A stretch of DNA of 64,000 nt, from positions 62,001 to 126,000 of the forward strand of contig MU863936.1 of NCBI GenBank assembly GCA_033296885.1, in the 5' to 3' direction. This DNA comes from Triangularia verruculosa (lineage: Eukaryota; Ascomycota; Sordariomycetes; Sordariales; Podosporaceae). Positions within the stretch are counted from its first letter, which is position 1; each line of letters starts with the position of its first letter. The position numbers and the translations under genes are program-made. This document shows positions 35,090 through 46,405 of the stretch, in pieces. Below the pieces are notes generated by a model that saw only the letters and a program-made list of their open reading frames with translations, ran no database searches and was not told where the DNA came from.

Positions 35090-35865
35090 GGGCCCTGATT
35101 CCGAAACCGAAAACTTTTTTTGGGGGGGGGTGGCTAGCAGGCTAGTTGGTGTCGAAGGCTGCGTGCAGGATGCGAGCTGGACTTTTGGTGCTGTGCGGCT
35201 TTTGGAAGTTCATTTTTTTGGTAGCATGGCATATGTTTTTTGGTGCGCAAGATTTCAACACTCACAACGGGGGTCCCATCTGGTTTGAAAAAACAAAAAG
35301 CATAGCGGAAACCATAAACCAGGACTCGAATAGGGTATCTTCATCTACCTTAGGCAGCTTTAGCTTCAGAATCGCGGTGCATTATATACACTCTCAGGGA
35401 GACAGAAACCCCCATAGCTTCTGGTAGAACATGGGGGGAATAAAATCCAGACGTGCAGCAAGTTTGCCAGAGATCGTCACGCCATTGGTCAAGTATGGGG
35501 TAGAAACCTATGTATATATCATAATTCGCATCGTTGATTGATATTATAGCATCATCTACTGACATATACTTCATATCATTTACCACGCAACATCCTGCCC
35601 CAACATCCCCTTCCTATTTAGCAACTCATAAACGTGTATCCTGCCTCCAGCCAACCCTTAACCATCTTGTCTCCCAATTTATGCCAAATAAAACTCATCG
35701 GTATAATACTGCCTGCCCCTTGTACCCAAGCTCTGATTCTCAAAATCCAAAAAAAAAAATACCTCCCCATGACAAACTAGTCAACCCGCACACATAAGAA
35801 CCGTACTTGTCCATCTAAAACCCATCGCCACTCCCACCTGATTTTTCACCTCCTCCATTGCATCA
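35090..35865. other. Convergent spacer MOB2 / CorA transporter
   Basis: 776 bases of AT-rich 3' flank. It contains a homopolymer run of T then G (about 35116-35130); nothing else seen. Confidence 0.55.
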
Positions 35866-38516
35866 TCAAACAATGTTATAAACCCTTTTCGCAATCAAAA
35901 AACACGCCAGTCCAAAAACCAATAGTCCCGCCGTGATAGACCAAAACCAATTCAGCCCATTCTCCGCGTCCTGCCCCGGTACCAACACGTTCATCCCCCA
36001 CAGCCCAGTAATAATATTCATCGGCAGCACAATCGTTCCCAGCACCGTCAGTTTCCCCAGCACGTCCGCCGTCTGCTCTTGCCTTTCATTCATCCGGATG
36101 TTGATCTGCGCCAGGTAATTCCCGTGAGACCTCGCCAGAATTCTATTGTCATTTTCGTTAGCAAACCACCATTTTGATACAGTAAAAAAAGGGGGAGAGG
36201 AAGGATGGAAATACTTTTCATAGTGACTCAAATTCGACGTCATCGTCACGATATGATCCTGAATATCACCCAGATACAGCCCAATCTCGCTCCTGGGAGC
36301 AACCTCCCAGTGCTCATTGCACCTCTTGGCAAACCCCTTGATCACGTCCGCCTTGTTGCCCAGCAGCCGGTACAGCGACATGACCTTCTTCCTGCAGTCC
36401 CCCACCCGCCTCAACATGTCCCTCCCTGCCTCGGCATCGTCCCCTGGTTGCGGCTGTTTTTCATTGTTGTCCCTGTTGGCGTTCGGGTTCTTGCGATAAG
36501 GATCGCTCGCGGCCGTAGTAGAATGCAGCTGTAGAATCTCGTCATCAATATCATCGACCTCATCCTCAATGCTCTGAATCAGTGGTCCAAAAACATCGGT
36601 GATGTCGTCAATGATGGCGTACGAGATCCAATCGGATGACAAGATAAGGTAATCGCGTAACTGGCGGATACGCCGCCGGACGTTGGCTGGATGGGGTGTC
36701 ACGCTGAAGTGGAAGCTCAGCACGCATTCCCTAAAGACCACGACGTACATGTTGATCGGCTCCATGAAGTTCTCGCTGTTCTGATCCTGGTCAAAAGAGC
36801 GGTAATTGACAAAGTAGTAGTGTCGGAAGAGTTCAACCTTTTCTCGCTGCTCTTGCATCATGATGTCTTCTGCTGTTAGAGGATGGATTCCAAAGGCCTT
36901 GGAGATAATCTTCATTTCCTGCTCTGTCGGACTGAGGATATCTAGCCACCATACCGGGCGCTCGCCGTATCTGATTGGTTTGGGTTCCTTTTGGGGTGTA
37001 GGGTTGGCATTGCTAGTGTTACCGTTGTCGTCTGGTTGGGGGGATTTCAGATGGTCAGGGATGGGGGAGTGGATTCGAGAAGGGGTGTACTCCCCAGAGT
37101 AGGTTTTGTGCTCACTGTGTGATCCTGGCTCCGTCGACATTGGGCGGCCGTTATTAGCGGACCCTGTTCTCTCTTTTCGAAACTCGGCAAAGTCGTGATG
37201 TTGCGCATTTGCAGTTGTGCTAGTCGCTAGGGACGGCTGTCGGTTAGGGATTCTAGGGTCGCCGTTTTGACCAGCTAACACTTGCGATAGGCTGATCGTT
37301 GGGTCTTCATCTTCATCCTCGCTTTCAGATGAATCTGACAAAATTGGTGGATCTGGGATGAATAGCTCCTTGAAACTGCCTCCTGGTTGGACCAGTTCGC
37401 CAATGGTCTGACTGTGAATGGTGCTTGGAAACTCTTCGTTGAAGTATGTGAACCGGTAGGGTGCTTCCTCCTCGGCCTGAAACCAACCGCGGTGAACTGG
37501 TCGCAACCTCCCGTTGATGAGTTGGGGCTCCACCATCTTCTTCACCCGACGCTCCTCGCTGCGTCCTTCCTTCTCAACCCTGCTCCATTCGTTCAGCAGA
37601 GCTATATCTGGCCACTTGCGGCGGCGTCTTCGGGCTCGTCCACGATAGCCATGAGTGTCGCGAATTCCTAAATCATCATCGACGATATCGGAAAGGCCTT
37701 CCTGGGGAAAGCAAACATCCTCCTCGGCTTGCAAAGCTGCAATTGTCTTCCTTCTTTCCAACGGAGAATGGTGGAACGATTCATGATCATCATCGTCGTA
37801 ATCTCCTTCGTGTGATTCGCCGTTCTGGAGCTCATCACGCAACAGGACATCACCAAAGCTCATATCCATGCGGTCCTGCGGGCGCATCTGAGGCGTCCCT
37901 GGCACCGATGGGGGATAGTTAACGTTATATGTATCGTTGGCCGATCCGAGGAAGCGCCTCTTGGAACTACTCCTGCTCGATTCGCGACGGCTGCCGGGTC
38001 CGCTCCTTCGAAGAGTGGCTTCTCCTGATCCATAGTTCGGGAACGTTTCACCCCTCTGGAAGAGGGAGCTTGATAGAAGCGGCGCTCCTTCGCCGTCTTC
38101 CTCGCTTGTATCTCCTTTGCTCATGTGTCTCAACCTGCTACCGCCAGGGGTAGCAAGAAGGGATCCGCTAGCGGTCATCATGGACGGGCGTCGGGGTCGG
38201 ATGAAAGACTTCTGTTCTCTGTGTTGCAGTTATGTTAACCAAGGCGCTACGCACTGAAGGCTGAGAAAAGGGGTTCGGCGCACCTGTGATCTAACAAAGC
38301 ATCACTGTCGATGCTTGTATTACTCGCATTACGACCAGATCTTGAGTAGAAGCCCTCGTGAGCAGCGTTCTCGGATTGATCGAGTCCGGATTCAATATCA
38401 TCCGGAGCGAGGCCAGCAAATGACTTTCGTCTGGTCTGTTTCTTCTTCTTGCCGCCTCTGTGGTTCTTTCTCTTGCGTGGCGCGTGGCCGGAGGTTGACG
38501 GTGCGTGTGGTTCCAT
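35866..38516 (-). CDS. MNR2: CorA-family Mg2+ transporter, MNR2/ALR type
   Basis: Exons 38284-38516, 36215-38218 and 35866-36142; 837 aa. The 72-nt intron at 36143-36214 has no stop and keeps frame, but removing it restores the conserved HYEKILARSHGNYLAQI. The long cytosolic N-terminus is basic at its start (RKRKNHRGGKKKKQTRRKS), then acidic, and contains the MNR2-like block RGRARRRRRKWPDIALLNEW. The CorA domain follows (RPVWWLDILSPTEQEM, HPLTAEDIMMQEQREK), and then the pore signature LWGMNV between two membrane segments near the C-terminus. Yeast MNR2 exports Mg2+ from the vacuole while ALR1 is at the plasma membrane. The extended N-terminus favours MNR2, by inference. Confidence 0.92.
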
Positions 38517-40164
38517 CGTGGAGGATTGGCCAACAAAATCTCTTGTTTTCGGCGACTAGGACATGCGTAAATCCGATGATTGGAGGCGTCTTACGGCGGC
38601 AGCCTATGCGATGGGGCTCGATTGAGTTTAGAACATAAGAGGCTGTGCCAATCGTGAGCGTATGGCGGACCGATAACGGTGTTAATCGGGATGTCGCTGG
38701 CTATAGTAACCTCGATGTTATTCGAAGTTGAAGGCGAGTAAGGATACAGTAGGTAAGTAAGTTATCACACTACCATTTGATGAATCCCGATTATCCGTAG
38801 TTGCTGTTGCTCTCCAGCGAGAGAACAGGATGACGTGAATGTCACCAAGACGCAGGGCGAGAGATGCGGAAGCAGGGGTCTGTCTCGGCGAACGGCAAGG
38901 CCTGGAACTGAGTCTTGGGGAGATGATTGGCGCCACGTGGGGGCCAAAGTGGTAGGGACAAAGTGTGAAGCAGCCAGTCCGTGACCTAGAGTTAGCTCTT
39001 GGAAGTGCCGACGATGGCTCGAGTATTTGTACTCGGTGTAGTCTCCGACAGGTGATTCGAGTAGCAGGAAAAAGGAATAGCTTCTTATTCTAACGGAGAA
39101 AAAATCATGTCGCCAGCCGTTGGATAACAAAACCGCCAAAAGTGGCGCTGGCACGGCTGCTGGTTTGTCCCAGGTCCCCGGTGATGTCAATGGGACAGGG
39201 GGGTACCTGCTGCTAATCGTCACCGTTGATTGGGCGGTATGGTGGGATCATGCTAAAAACGGCCGAGGATCACGGTCCCAGCACTTGCTCTGCGGGGCGT
39301 GTGAACAGAGCTCAAGGTTCAACTTGAGAGTGTGCGCCAAGATATGAAGCTTGATTTGGTGTTTCTAATGACTTTGGGCAAGACTTGAAGCATTTGTCAA
39401 CTTAGAGGCCTATAGTCAAACCTGCACGACCACTTAAAGGTATCGAAATTGATCTTGTAGACCCATAGATAAAGTATTCAAAGTTTAGATCGTCCATAAA
39501 CTCCCACTGCTAGATAGGCTTGAACATCACGCCACCGGCCCAAAGTTGCTGATGAACCCCTCTTTCAGGGTCCCCCAATCCCTCTAAATGCCCCAGTTTC
39601 AACAATGAAGCTCCTGGACTTGCCGACCTCGAGACAGCTCCCACCTACCTAGGTAAGGTACATACATACACTAGGTACATACCACCATAAGGTAGACTCC
39701 AAAAACTCTAATTGGAGCCTACCATTGGCCCATTCTGTACCACACCCCGCATTTTCAACTTCCGATCCGTTCGCTATGCGGGAGTTGTGGTTCTCAAAGC
39801 AAAGCTGTACACGGCAAATCAGAGTTCCATACAAACGAATGTGAGCTATACTCGGTGGAGCAACGCTTCCCCGATCGGCAGGACAAATCGGTCTGGAACT
39901 CGTTACTCAACGGGTTACGGGTAGTATTCAACGGATGAGAGGGGATTGGTCGGCATCTCGCCGATATGGGGAGAGGATGGGGCCGCGCTAAATAGCACGA
40001 CATCCCCCATCATGACATCCTGAAGTTTCCGACCTGCTTGATTGCCTTGACGTTCGCATATATCTCTGTATATATCCTTTTACCATCGTACAAGGCACAA
40101 CATATCTAGCTCCTTTTTTTCCTGTCTCAAAACCTTTTGAATACTTCACAAAACCAACGACGTC
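38517..40164. promoter_or_regulatory. Divergent promoter region, transporter / DUF3237 gene
   Basis: 1.65 kb without coding signal. CTACCTAGGTAAGGTACATACATACACTAGGTACATACC lies near 39646-39684 in pieces of TAGGTA type. Two TATA-like strings, CATATATC (near 40058) and GTATATATCC (40068-40077), lie about 90-105 bases before the ATG at 40165. Confidence 0.45.
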
Positions 40165-40723
40165 ATGTCCGGCTTCCCCAAACTCATCCCCGCCTTTACG
40201 GCCAGAGTCCGTCCTTCTCCCTCTCACTCTCTCTTTAAACCCTTACTAACGTTCCCCTTTCCCATAGGTCGCCATTGAGCCTCCTACCTCCATTGCACCC
40301 AACCTCGTCCACGTCCCCTTCATCCCCTCAGCTGGCTCCATCGTCTCCGAGTCCTCCTACCCAATCCAAGTCAACGCCCCAATCCTCCACGGCGCCGACT
40401 ACATCACCACCTCCCCCGACGCCAAAACCGTTAAACTCGAAGTTCAATCCATAGCCAAAGACTCTGCCACTGGCGCCAGAATCCGCTTCAACTACACCGG
40501 AACCGTCGCCCTCCTCGGCGCCGCAGGAAAAGTCCTCAAGGGCGACCCCTCCGCAGCCACCACCGGTTTTGGCGAGGCCTTCATCCACCCTGTCTTCCAA
40601 ACCGGCGGTGTTCCCGAGTTGGCCGAATTGGCGAACAAGACTTATGTTGGGTCAGGCAGGTTCATTATCGAGGAGGGCAAGCCCGTAATCGTGGAGTACA
40701 AGATCAGTGAGGTTGTTGCTTAG
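40165..40723 (+). CDS. DUF3237-family protein
   Basis: Exons 40165-40206 and 40268-40723, phase 0; 165 aa. The intron starts GTCCGT, an uncommon donor, but has a perfect TTACTAAC branch point and CCCATAG acceptor; the joined protein reads MSGFPKLIPAFTARVAIEPP. The body (NAPILHGADYITTSPDAKTV, IRFNYTGTVAL, GFGEAFIHPVFQTGG, KTYVGSGRFIIEEGKPVIVE) has the pattern of the small DUF3237 beta-barrel family found in fungi and bacteria, whose function is unknown. No signal peptide or membrane segment. Confidence 0.85.
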
Positions 40724-41108
40724 AATTTGACGATGCCAATGATATGAAGAGGTTATTAAAGACGACGAATACAAAATAAGACGTAGCAACGAGAATGGCG
40801 CTTCAAAACTCAAATCACAATCTTTGTTGCATTTATGCTACATATACTGACGATTCCGATGAATGATGAAAAAGCACCATGGGTCACCATCCCTTTAAAT
40901 TTCCCGTGCTTTCCCCCAGGTATCCCCTAACCTTTCCATTTTCGCCTTAAACTCCTTTGTATGCCGGTGGCAATATGTGATCGAGACAATCATATGCTGA
41001 AAGAGCAGAAAACCCCGGTGAAGAAGTCTTGAAATAATGAGATGGAAGCCAGCCTAAACATCGTCTGAGAAATGCTCCCGGTATATTATTGCTGTGTCAA
41101 AGAAAGAC
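40724..41108. other. Convergent spacer
   Basis: 385 bases of 3' flank between the DUF3237 gene and the open tail after CSTF2. Nothing seen. Confidence 0.5.
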
Positions 41109-41678
41109 TTAAGTGCCCTCAGACTTGGAGACTTGGTCGATCTCGTACTCAAAAGAGCCATAAACCTCGGCGTCGAAATCGTCGTCATCCTCATTTCCGG
41201 GGAGCTTGTCGTCAATATTGCTAGGCTCATGCTTCGGGACGTTAGGTTCCGAAGGCAGCAAGCCAAGTCCAGGTATAGTGATGTTCATAGTCCCAAAGAT
41301 ATGTTGATCAACGCTCTGCTTCGATCTGGGATTGCCCCCACCCTGAGATAATGAGTCCACAGAGCCCAAGTCGTTAACGTTGTCCATAGCCGTTGTTTTG
41401 TCGCCATTGTTGATCACGGTACTGTGATCTTCGTTTATCTCGCGGTCGATATCACCCTCAAGCTTCCCGTGAACTTCGAAACCCAGAGGCTTAGAGTTAA
41501 CAGAATCATACGCCGGCTTCGAGTCCGTGTTTTTTTCGATGTTGGTGATGAAATCAGTCGAAGCCTTGGCGACACTGTCACTTTCCCCATAGTTGTCATT
41601 GCTGCCCGCCGTGGCCACCTTCTTGCGACTGTCAATTGGTTTACAATCATCCTCAGGCTCGTTGTCGTCCCCCTGCTT
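41109..41678 (-). other. Open in-frame tail downstream of CSTF2 stop, 189 codons
   Basis: After the CSTF2 stop (TAG at 41679-41681) the same frame continues AAG CAG GGG GAC GAC and stays open for 189 codons to TAA at 41109. Codon use is coding-like (AAC, GAC, ATC, AAG and GAG dominate). The translation is acidic and hydrophilic (KQGDDNEPEDDCKPIDSRKK ... DDDDFDAEVYGSFEYEIDQV). Met codons occur only in the second half, so an independent start would lose much of the frame. I do not recognise the sequence. It could be a C-terminal extension reached by readthrough or alternative splicing (TAG and the following CAG both look like acceptors), a separate gene with unseen exons, or a nonsense-truncated end of CSTF2. 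Confidence 0.5.
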
Positions 41679-42816
41679 CTAGCGGTGACCTTGCAGGGAG
41701 AATTGAGCTCTCAAGGCCAGGATCTGCTGCTTCTCAGCTTCGGGAAGCATGTCGATCGTTTCCTGAGGGAGCTCCATGACGGCACGCATCAGGGCCTCCG
41801 GGTCCTGGGCAGGAGGAGGGGCGGCAACCGGGGGCGGTGCGGCAACTGGGACCGGAACCACCGGGGCAGCAACGGGGGGAGCGGGATAGCCGCCAACCGG
41901 AGTGCCAGTCGCGGCGGGGACAGGATAACCGCCGTAAGGGGCGGGGGCAGCGGCGGGTGGTGGGGCGACACTGACCCCGGTGTCCAGGACAGAGTTGATG
42001 GCATCCGGTGAGACCAGGCCCATGATCAAGAGGGCCTGGAAGACAGCGTAGCCAAGCTGGGGGGCTTGGTTCAGCAGCTCCGCGCAGCGCGCGGGGTCGT
42101 TGGTCGCCAGAGTCTTCATCTGCTGGATGATGTCCAACAGCTGGGCAGGAGGCAAGGTGCGCAAGGTGCGCGAGATTGCGTCAGTGCAGCTGACACCAGG
42201 GGGAAGATCTTTGCCCTGAGGCAAAGGTGGGAGGGAAGAACCGCCCGCAGCAGCAGCAGCAGCAAGCGGCGCGGCATTGTTGTTACCGTTGGAGGGGGCC
42301 GAGTAGCTGGGAACAGACGGACCCTTTTGAACTGTTAGCCTGGATGAAACTTGAAGGATGAAAGACAAGAACTTACAGCAGTGTCGCGATCACGGCCATC
42401 TTCGTCGTTGACCGTTTCGTTACTAAAGTCGACTCGCAACTTTCGACCCATGATTTCGTAGTCGTTCAGGTTGCGAACAGCTGAAGAGGCAGAATCTGAA
42501 GAGACATTAGGTCAGCAAAAGAACCTAAATCGAGCAACTTTTGCGACTTTTCGCATCGTTGTCGAACAAAATTACTTACCATGATCAGGGAATTCGGCAA
42601 ACCCAAAGCCCTTGGGACGACCAGTCTCTCTGTCATACACAAGTCGAAAGTTGAGGACGCGGCCAGCGCCGCTGAAGATCTCTGTGATCTGTTCTTCGGT
42701 GAGGCCTGCGGGCAACAATTAGCGACTAATTTTGAAGCATATGAAATGATGCAGATGGCCTTACCATATGGGATATTGCCCACGAAGACCACACGGGATG
42801 GCTGTCTAGAGGACAT
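41679..42816 (-). CDS. RNA15: Cleavage stimulation factor CSTF2 / RNA15
   Basis: Exons 42765-42816, 42580-42705, 42377-42495 and 41679-42323; phases agree; 313 aa. The N-terminal RRM is complete: RNP2 VFVGNIPYG, RNP1 RPKGFGFAEF, then YEIMGRKLRVDFSN. The hinge region follows (DAISRTLRTLPPAQLLDIIQ, LLNQAPQLGYAVFQALLIMG), which binds CSTF3/RNA14. Then there is a Pro/Ala-rich linker and the C-terminal three-helix domain (DPEALMRAVMELPQETIDML). It binds the GU/U-rich element in pre-mRNA 3'-end processing. The TAG stop lies where family members end, but the frame stays open afterwards (see 41109-41678). It is divergent with prohibitin-2. Confidence 0.95.
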
Positions 42817-43512
42817 CTTTGCGATCAGTTGAAGCGCAACGCCTGGAGGGAGAAAAATTCTGGCAAAAAATGTGCTAGGTATAGGCTGCGAAAAGATCGA
42901 CGACTAAGCAGATCCCGGTGTTGTGGCTGTGGTTGTCGTGGCGATGATGATGCGATGTGAAGTGTGTCGCTCAAGGCAAGTCACCCAGGTCTGGAGATGT
43001 GCGAAATAAGGGCAAAGTTCGTGGAAGGAACAATCGAATTCACCACAATAAGTATGGGACTACCAATAGCAATCGGGATCTGCAACGCTCCTTCTCATCC
43101 AATATCACTCTGCCCACTGATTTTCTACAAAAAAATGGAAAAACCGTCTGAGCTTTCTCAATTTGGTGTCAAGTGGGTGATGGTGGAAGGGCTGGTGAAG
43201 TTGGCTTTTGATGGAGCAATTGAAAGATGAGGTTGACACAGGCACACCAAGGGAAAAATGCATGCAACAAGTACCCAAGGTAGGTACCCAAGTACCGCGA
43301 ACAGTGTGGGTTTAGCCAAGCCTTGAGGCGCGAAGAGCTGGGATTTGAATATCACGAGAGCACGTGACACGGCTTTGTGCTGTGAACCTTGCAAGCAAGA
43401 CAGTGTTCGTCAGTGAAGCGACTGGTTCCACATCTTGTGAAGCTGCAAGCTCTTTCTCCACTGCGCAAACCAGCTGCCGTTGAGCATCCGCCGCCACAGA
43501 CCTACAGACAAG
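42817..43512. promoter_or_regulatory. Divergent promoter CSTF2 / prohibitin-2
   Basis: 696 bases, no coding signal. GGTAGGTACCCAAGTACC near 43279 is another TAGGTA-type palindromic string. Confidence 0.45.
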
Positions 43513-44543
43513 ATGGCGAACCGAAACCCCTTCCAGGATTATATGAACAGGCTTCAATATGCTGCTCAACAAAGTCGTACCGGAGGCAGAATGCCCGGAG
43601 GTGGTGGCATGGTTGGAGGGGCTGCTGGTCTGATCCTCCTTGGTGGCGGCGCCCTTCTTCTCCAGAGCGCGCTCTTCAACGTCGACGGTGGTCACAGAGC
43701 TATCAAGTACCGGAGATTAAGTGGTGTGAGCAAGGATATCTACAGCGAAGGTATGTTGGAGTCGGACATTGCCTATTAAGAGACACGGACTGACTTGCAC
43801 CCCTCGCCCAACAGGAACTCATTTGGTCGTCCCATGGTTCGAGACTCCTATCGTCTACGATGTCCGTGCTAGACCGAGAAACGTTTCTTCCCTCACCGGA
43901 ACCAAGGATCTTCAAATGGTCAACATCACCTGCCGTGTTCTCTCGAGACCCGAAATCACGGCCCTTCCCCAGATCTACCGCACTCTCGGCACCGACTACG
44001 ACGAGCGTGTGCTTCCTTCAATTGTCAACGAGGTCTTGAAGAGTGTTGTTGCCCAGTTCAATGCCAGTCAGTTGATTACTCAGAGAGAAATGGTTGCCAA
44101 GCTGGTTCGTGAGAACCTCTCGAGAAGAGCTGCACGCTTCAACATTCTCCTGGACGATGTGTCTTTGACGGTAGGTCTATCCTTGTGTGCATATCTGGCA
44201 TTGTAAACCGCTGACCCTTCTCTAGCATCTTGCCTTCTCTCCTGAATTCACAGCTGCCGTCGAAGCCAAGCAGGTCGCTCAACAAGAAGCTCAACGTGCC
44301 GCTTTCGTCGTGGACAAGGCTCGCCAAGAGAAGCAGGCCATGGTTGTCAAGGCTCAGGGTGAAGCCCGTTCTGCGGAGCTCATTGGTGAGGCCATCAAGA
44401 AGAACAAGTCATATTTGGAGCTGAAGAAGCTGGAGAACGCCCGCTCCATTGCCCAGATTATCCAGGAGGCTGGTGGGAAGAACAGACTGCTCCTTGACTC
44501 AGAGGGTCTCGGTTTGAACGTCTTTGAGGAGGAGAAGAAGTAA
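43513..44543 (+). CDS. PHB2: Prohibitin-2
   Basis: Exons 43513-43750, 43815-44170 and 44226-44543; phases agree; 303 aa. The start at 43513 (ACAAGATGGCG) gives MANRNPFQDYMNRLQYAAQQ. A Gly-rich hydrophobic segment (about residues 30-55, GLILLGGGALLLQSALF) anchors the protein in the mitochondrial inner membrane. The SPFH domain follows (NVDGGHRAIKYRRLSGV, THLVVPWFETPIVYDVRARP), then a long coiled-coil region (FTAAVEAKQVAQQEAQRAAF). With PHB1 it forms the ring complex that scaffolds membrane proteases and cardiolipin. The tail ends FEEEKK. Confidence 0.96.
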
Positions 44544-45180
44544 AGGAGGTTGTGTGCTGAAAGAGGCGGGAATGGAGGTGATGAATCAATCTCCACTGTA
44601 TGTTAGGGCTGGACATATTACAAAATCCCCTGTGTATGATTACGTTGGCGAAAAGATGCATCGAAGCCATGAACTGTTCGGTATTTGCAGTTCTAGTATG
44701 TGCTTATTGCTCGAACACAATTCAACAGCTCGACCATGTGATATATTATTTGTTCTTCCAATTACCCCCCTCAAGCTGGACAAGCCGAACATTCATCGAT
44801 CATTACCAAGCAGCCCCCAGCGAGCCAAGCCTGAGGCTCACCCACAAACCCCACACAAACCGACCATACCAGGCCCCGCAGTCAACCACTTGCCCCACTA
44901 ACCCCTCCTTGCGCGTGCCTGGGGGGCCAGTTGCCATGTGCGTCTCTCTCTTTGCGACTGTTGCCTTTCAAGCTTCCAGCAAACAAGCAAACAGGCTGAC
45001 TTTTGAATACAAAACGGTTGCCTTTCCTCCTCCATTCCCACAACACCAAATCACATCTCGGCGACGACTAAGCGCGGTTTCGATTTGGCACCACAGCTCC
45101 CAATCGACGACTAAGCACCCAACTCAAACTTTCAAACTTTGACGTCTTAAGAAACAATACATCAGATCAAAACCGCCAAG
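44544..45180. other. Spacer PHB2 / NEDD8
   Basis: 637 bases: 3' flank of PHB2 and CAA/CCA-rich promoter or leader of the NEDD8 gene. No gene seen. Confidence 0.5.
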
Positions 45181-45608
45181 ATGCTCGTCAAGTCCGTTCT
45201 GCACCCCGCCCCCCCGGCCCATAGTATTCCTATATTGTTTTGGTTGGATGTACTTTTGCTGACAGTTGGGTTTTTTGGGGAAACAAAAATAGAGTGCGCA
45301 CCCTCACCGGCAAGGAGATCGAGCTCACCGTCGAGGGCACCGACAAGGTCTCCAAGATCAAGGAGCTGGTCGAGGAGAAGGAAGGGATCCCGCCCGTGCA
45401 GCAGAGGTTGATCTTTGGGGGCAAGCAAATGTATGTATCTTTCCTGCCCCATCCTACTCTACCCTCTATTCTCCCCCACTTCCCCCTGACCAGATACTGA
45501 TAATACATCCTACGATGATATAGGGTCGACGACAAAACCGCCGATGACTATGGGCTTGAGGGCGGTGCGACGTTGCACTTGGTACTGGCGCTCAGGGGTG
45601 GCTTGTGA
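45181..45608 (+). CDS. RUB1: Ubiquitin-like modifier NEDD8 (RUB1)
   Basis: Exons 45181-45191, 45293-45430 and 45524-45608; 77 aa. The first exon is only 11 nt; with a GTCCGT donor and AATAG acceptor the start reads MLVKVRTLTGKEIELTVEGT, matching NEDD8 exactly in register. The second exon has IKELVEEKEGIPPVQQRLIF, with Ile44-patch and Lys48-region residues as in the family. The end is LHLVLALRGGL, so one residue must be trimmed after Gly-Gly. Ala at the position before LRGG (LALRGG) is the residue distinguishing NEDD8 from ubiquitin. It activates cullin-RING ligases. Confidence 0.95.
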
Positions 45609-46405
45609 ACGGGGAGGAAGAAAGAGAATATGGCGGGAAGAATAAAGTTGCTAATGAACGAAATGAAACTTCAAGGCTTGCCGTTGCACTGGGTGTTGAA
45701 TGTCCGATAAGAACGACAGAAACGAAAAGCAGCTCCTGTCACTTTGTGTTCTCCAACAACAACTGTCAACAACCGGTATGGCGATGAAGAAAGGGACGTA
45801 CGAGTGGATATGGAGTTGCGGTCGTGGTGTTGGTTGAGGAGGGAGGTACAGGTCACCGATAAGTTGTTGTGCTAGAGCGCTGGGTCTAGATTTGGTCTCT
45901 TTTTCTGGGGAGTAACTTGTCGCTAAACAAGGCATATCACAGTACACTCTTGCAATCTTGTTGTGATAAACATCATAGGACCGAGCGATCACCGAGGTCA
46001 TGTCATATCTCTAGACATAAAGTCATAATCTTGACACATTGTGAGAGCCAAAGGGCACAAATCATCTAAATAAGGAGACACCGCCAGCGCGAACAAGACC
46101 CATATATTCATCCCTTGTTGTAGAAAGAACTCGTTAAAATCACCAATCTATCTTGGGTATCAAGATGTAGCAAGCCCGAAAATCACACCCAACACCCACT
46201 AAACAATGCTAGCAACGCCGTAACCACCATGCAATCCCCATATCTCGGGTCTACCTTTGCCGTTCTGTGTTCCGCTTGAAATTGTCAAATGAATGCGACT
46301 TTAAAGTCAAAAAACTATCCCAGCCCCTCCACACATCTATCCCATTTCATATCCATAGCTTGCGAACCATTGATTCATCTCCCGTCCTTTTCTCTTCTTT
46401 GCTCT
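45609..46405. other. Convergent spacer NEDD8 / elongin A
   Basis: 797 bases of 3' flank from both sides. No gene or repeat seen. Confidence 0.55.
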
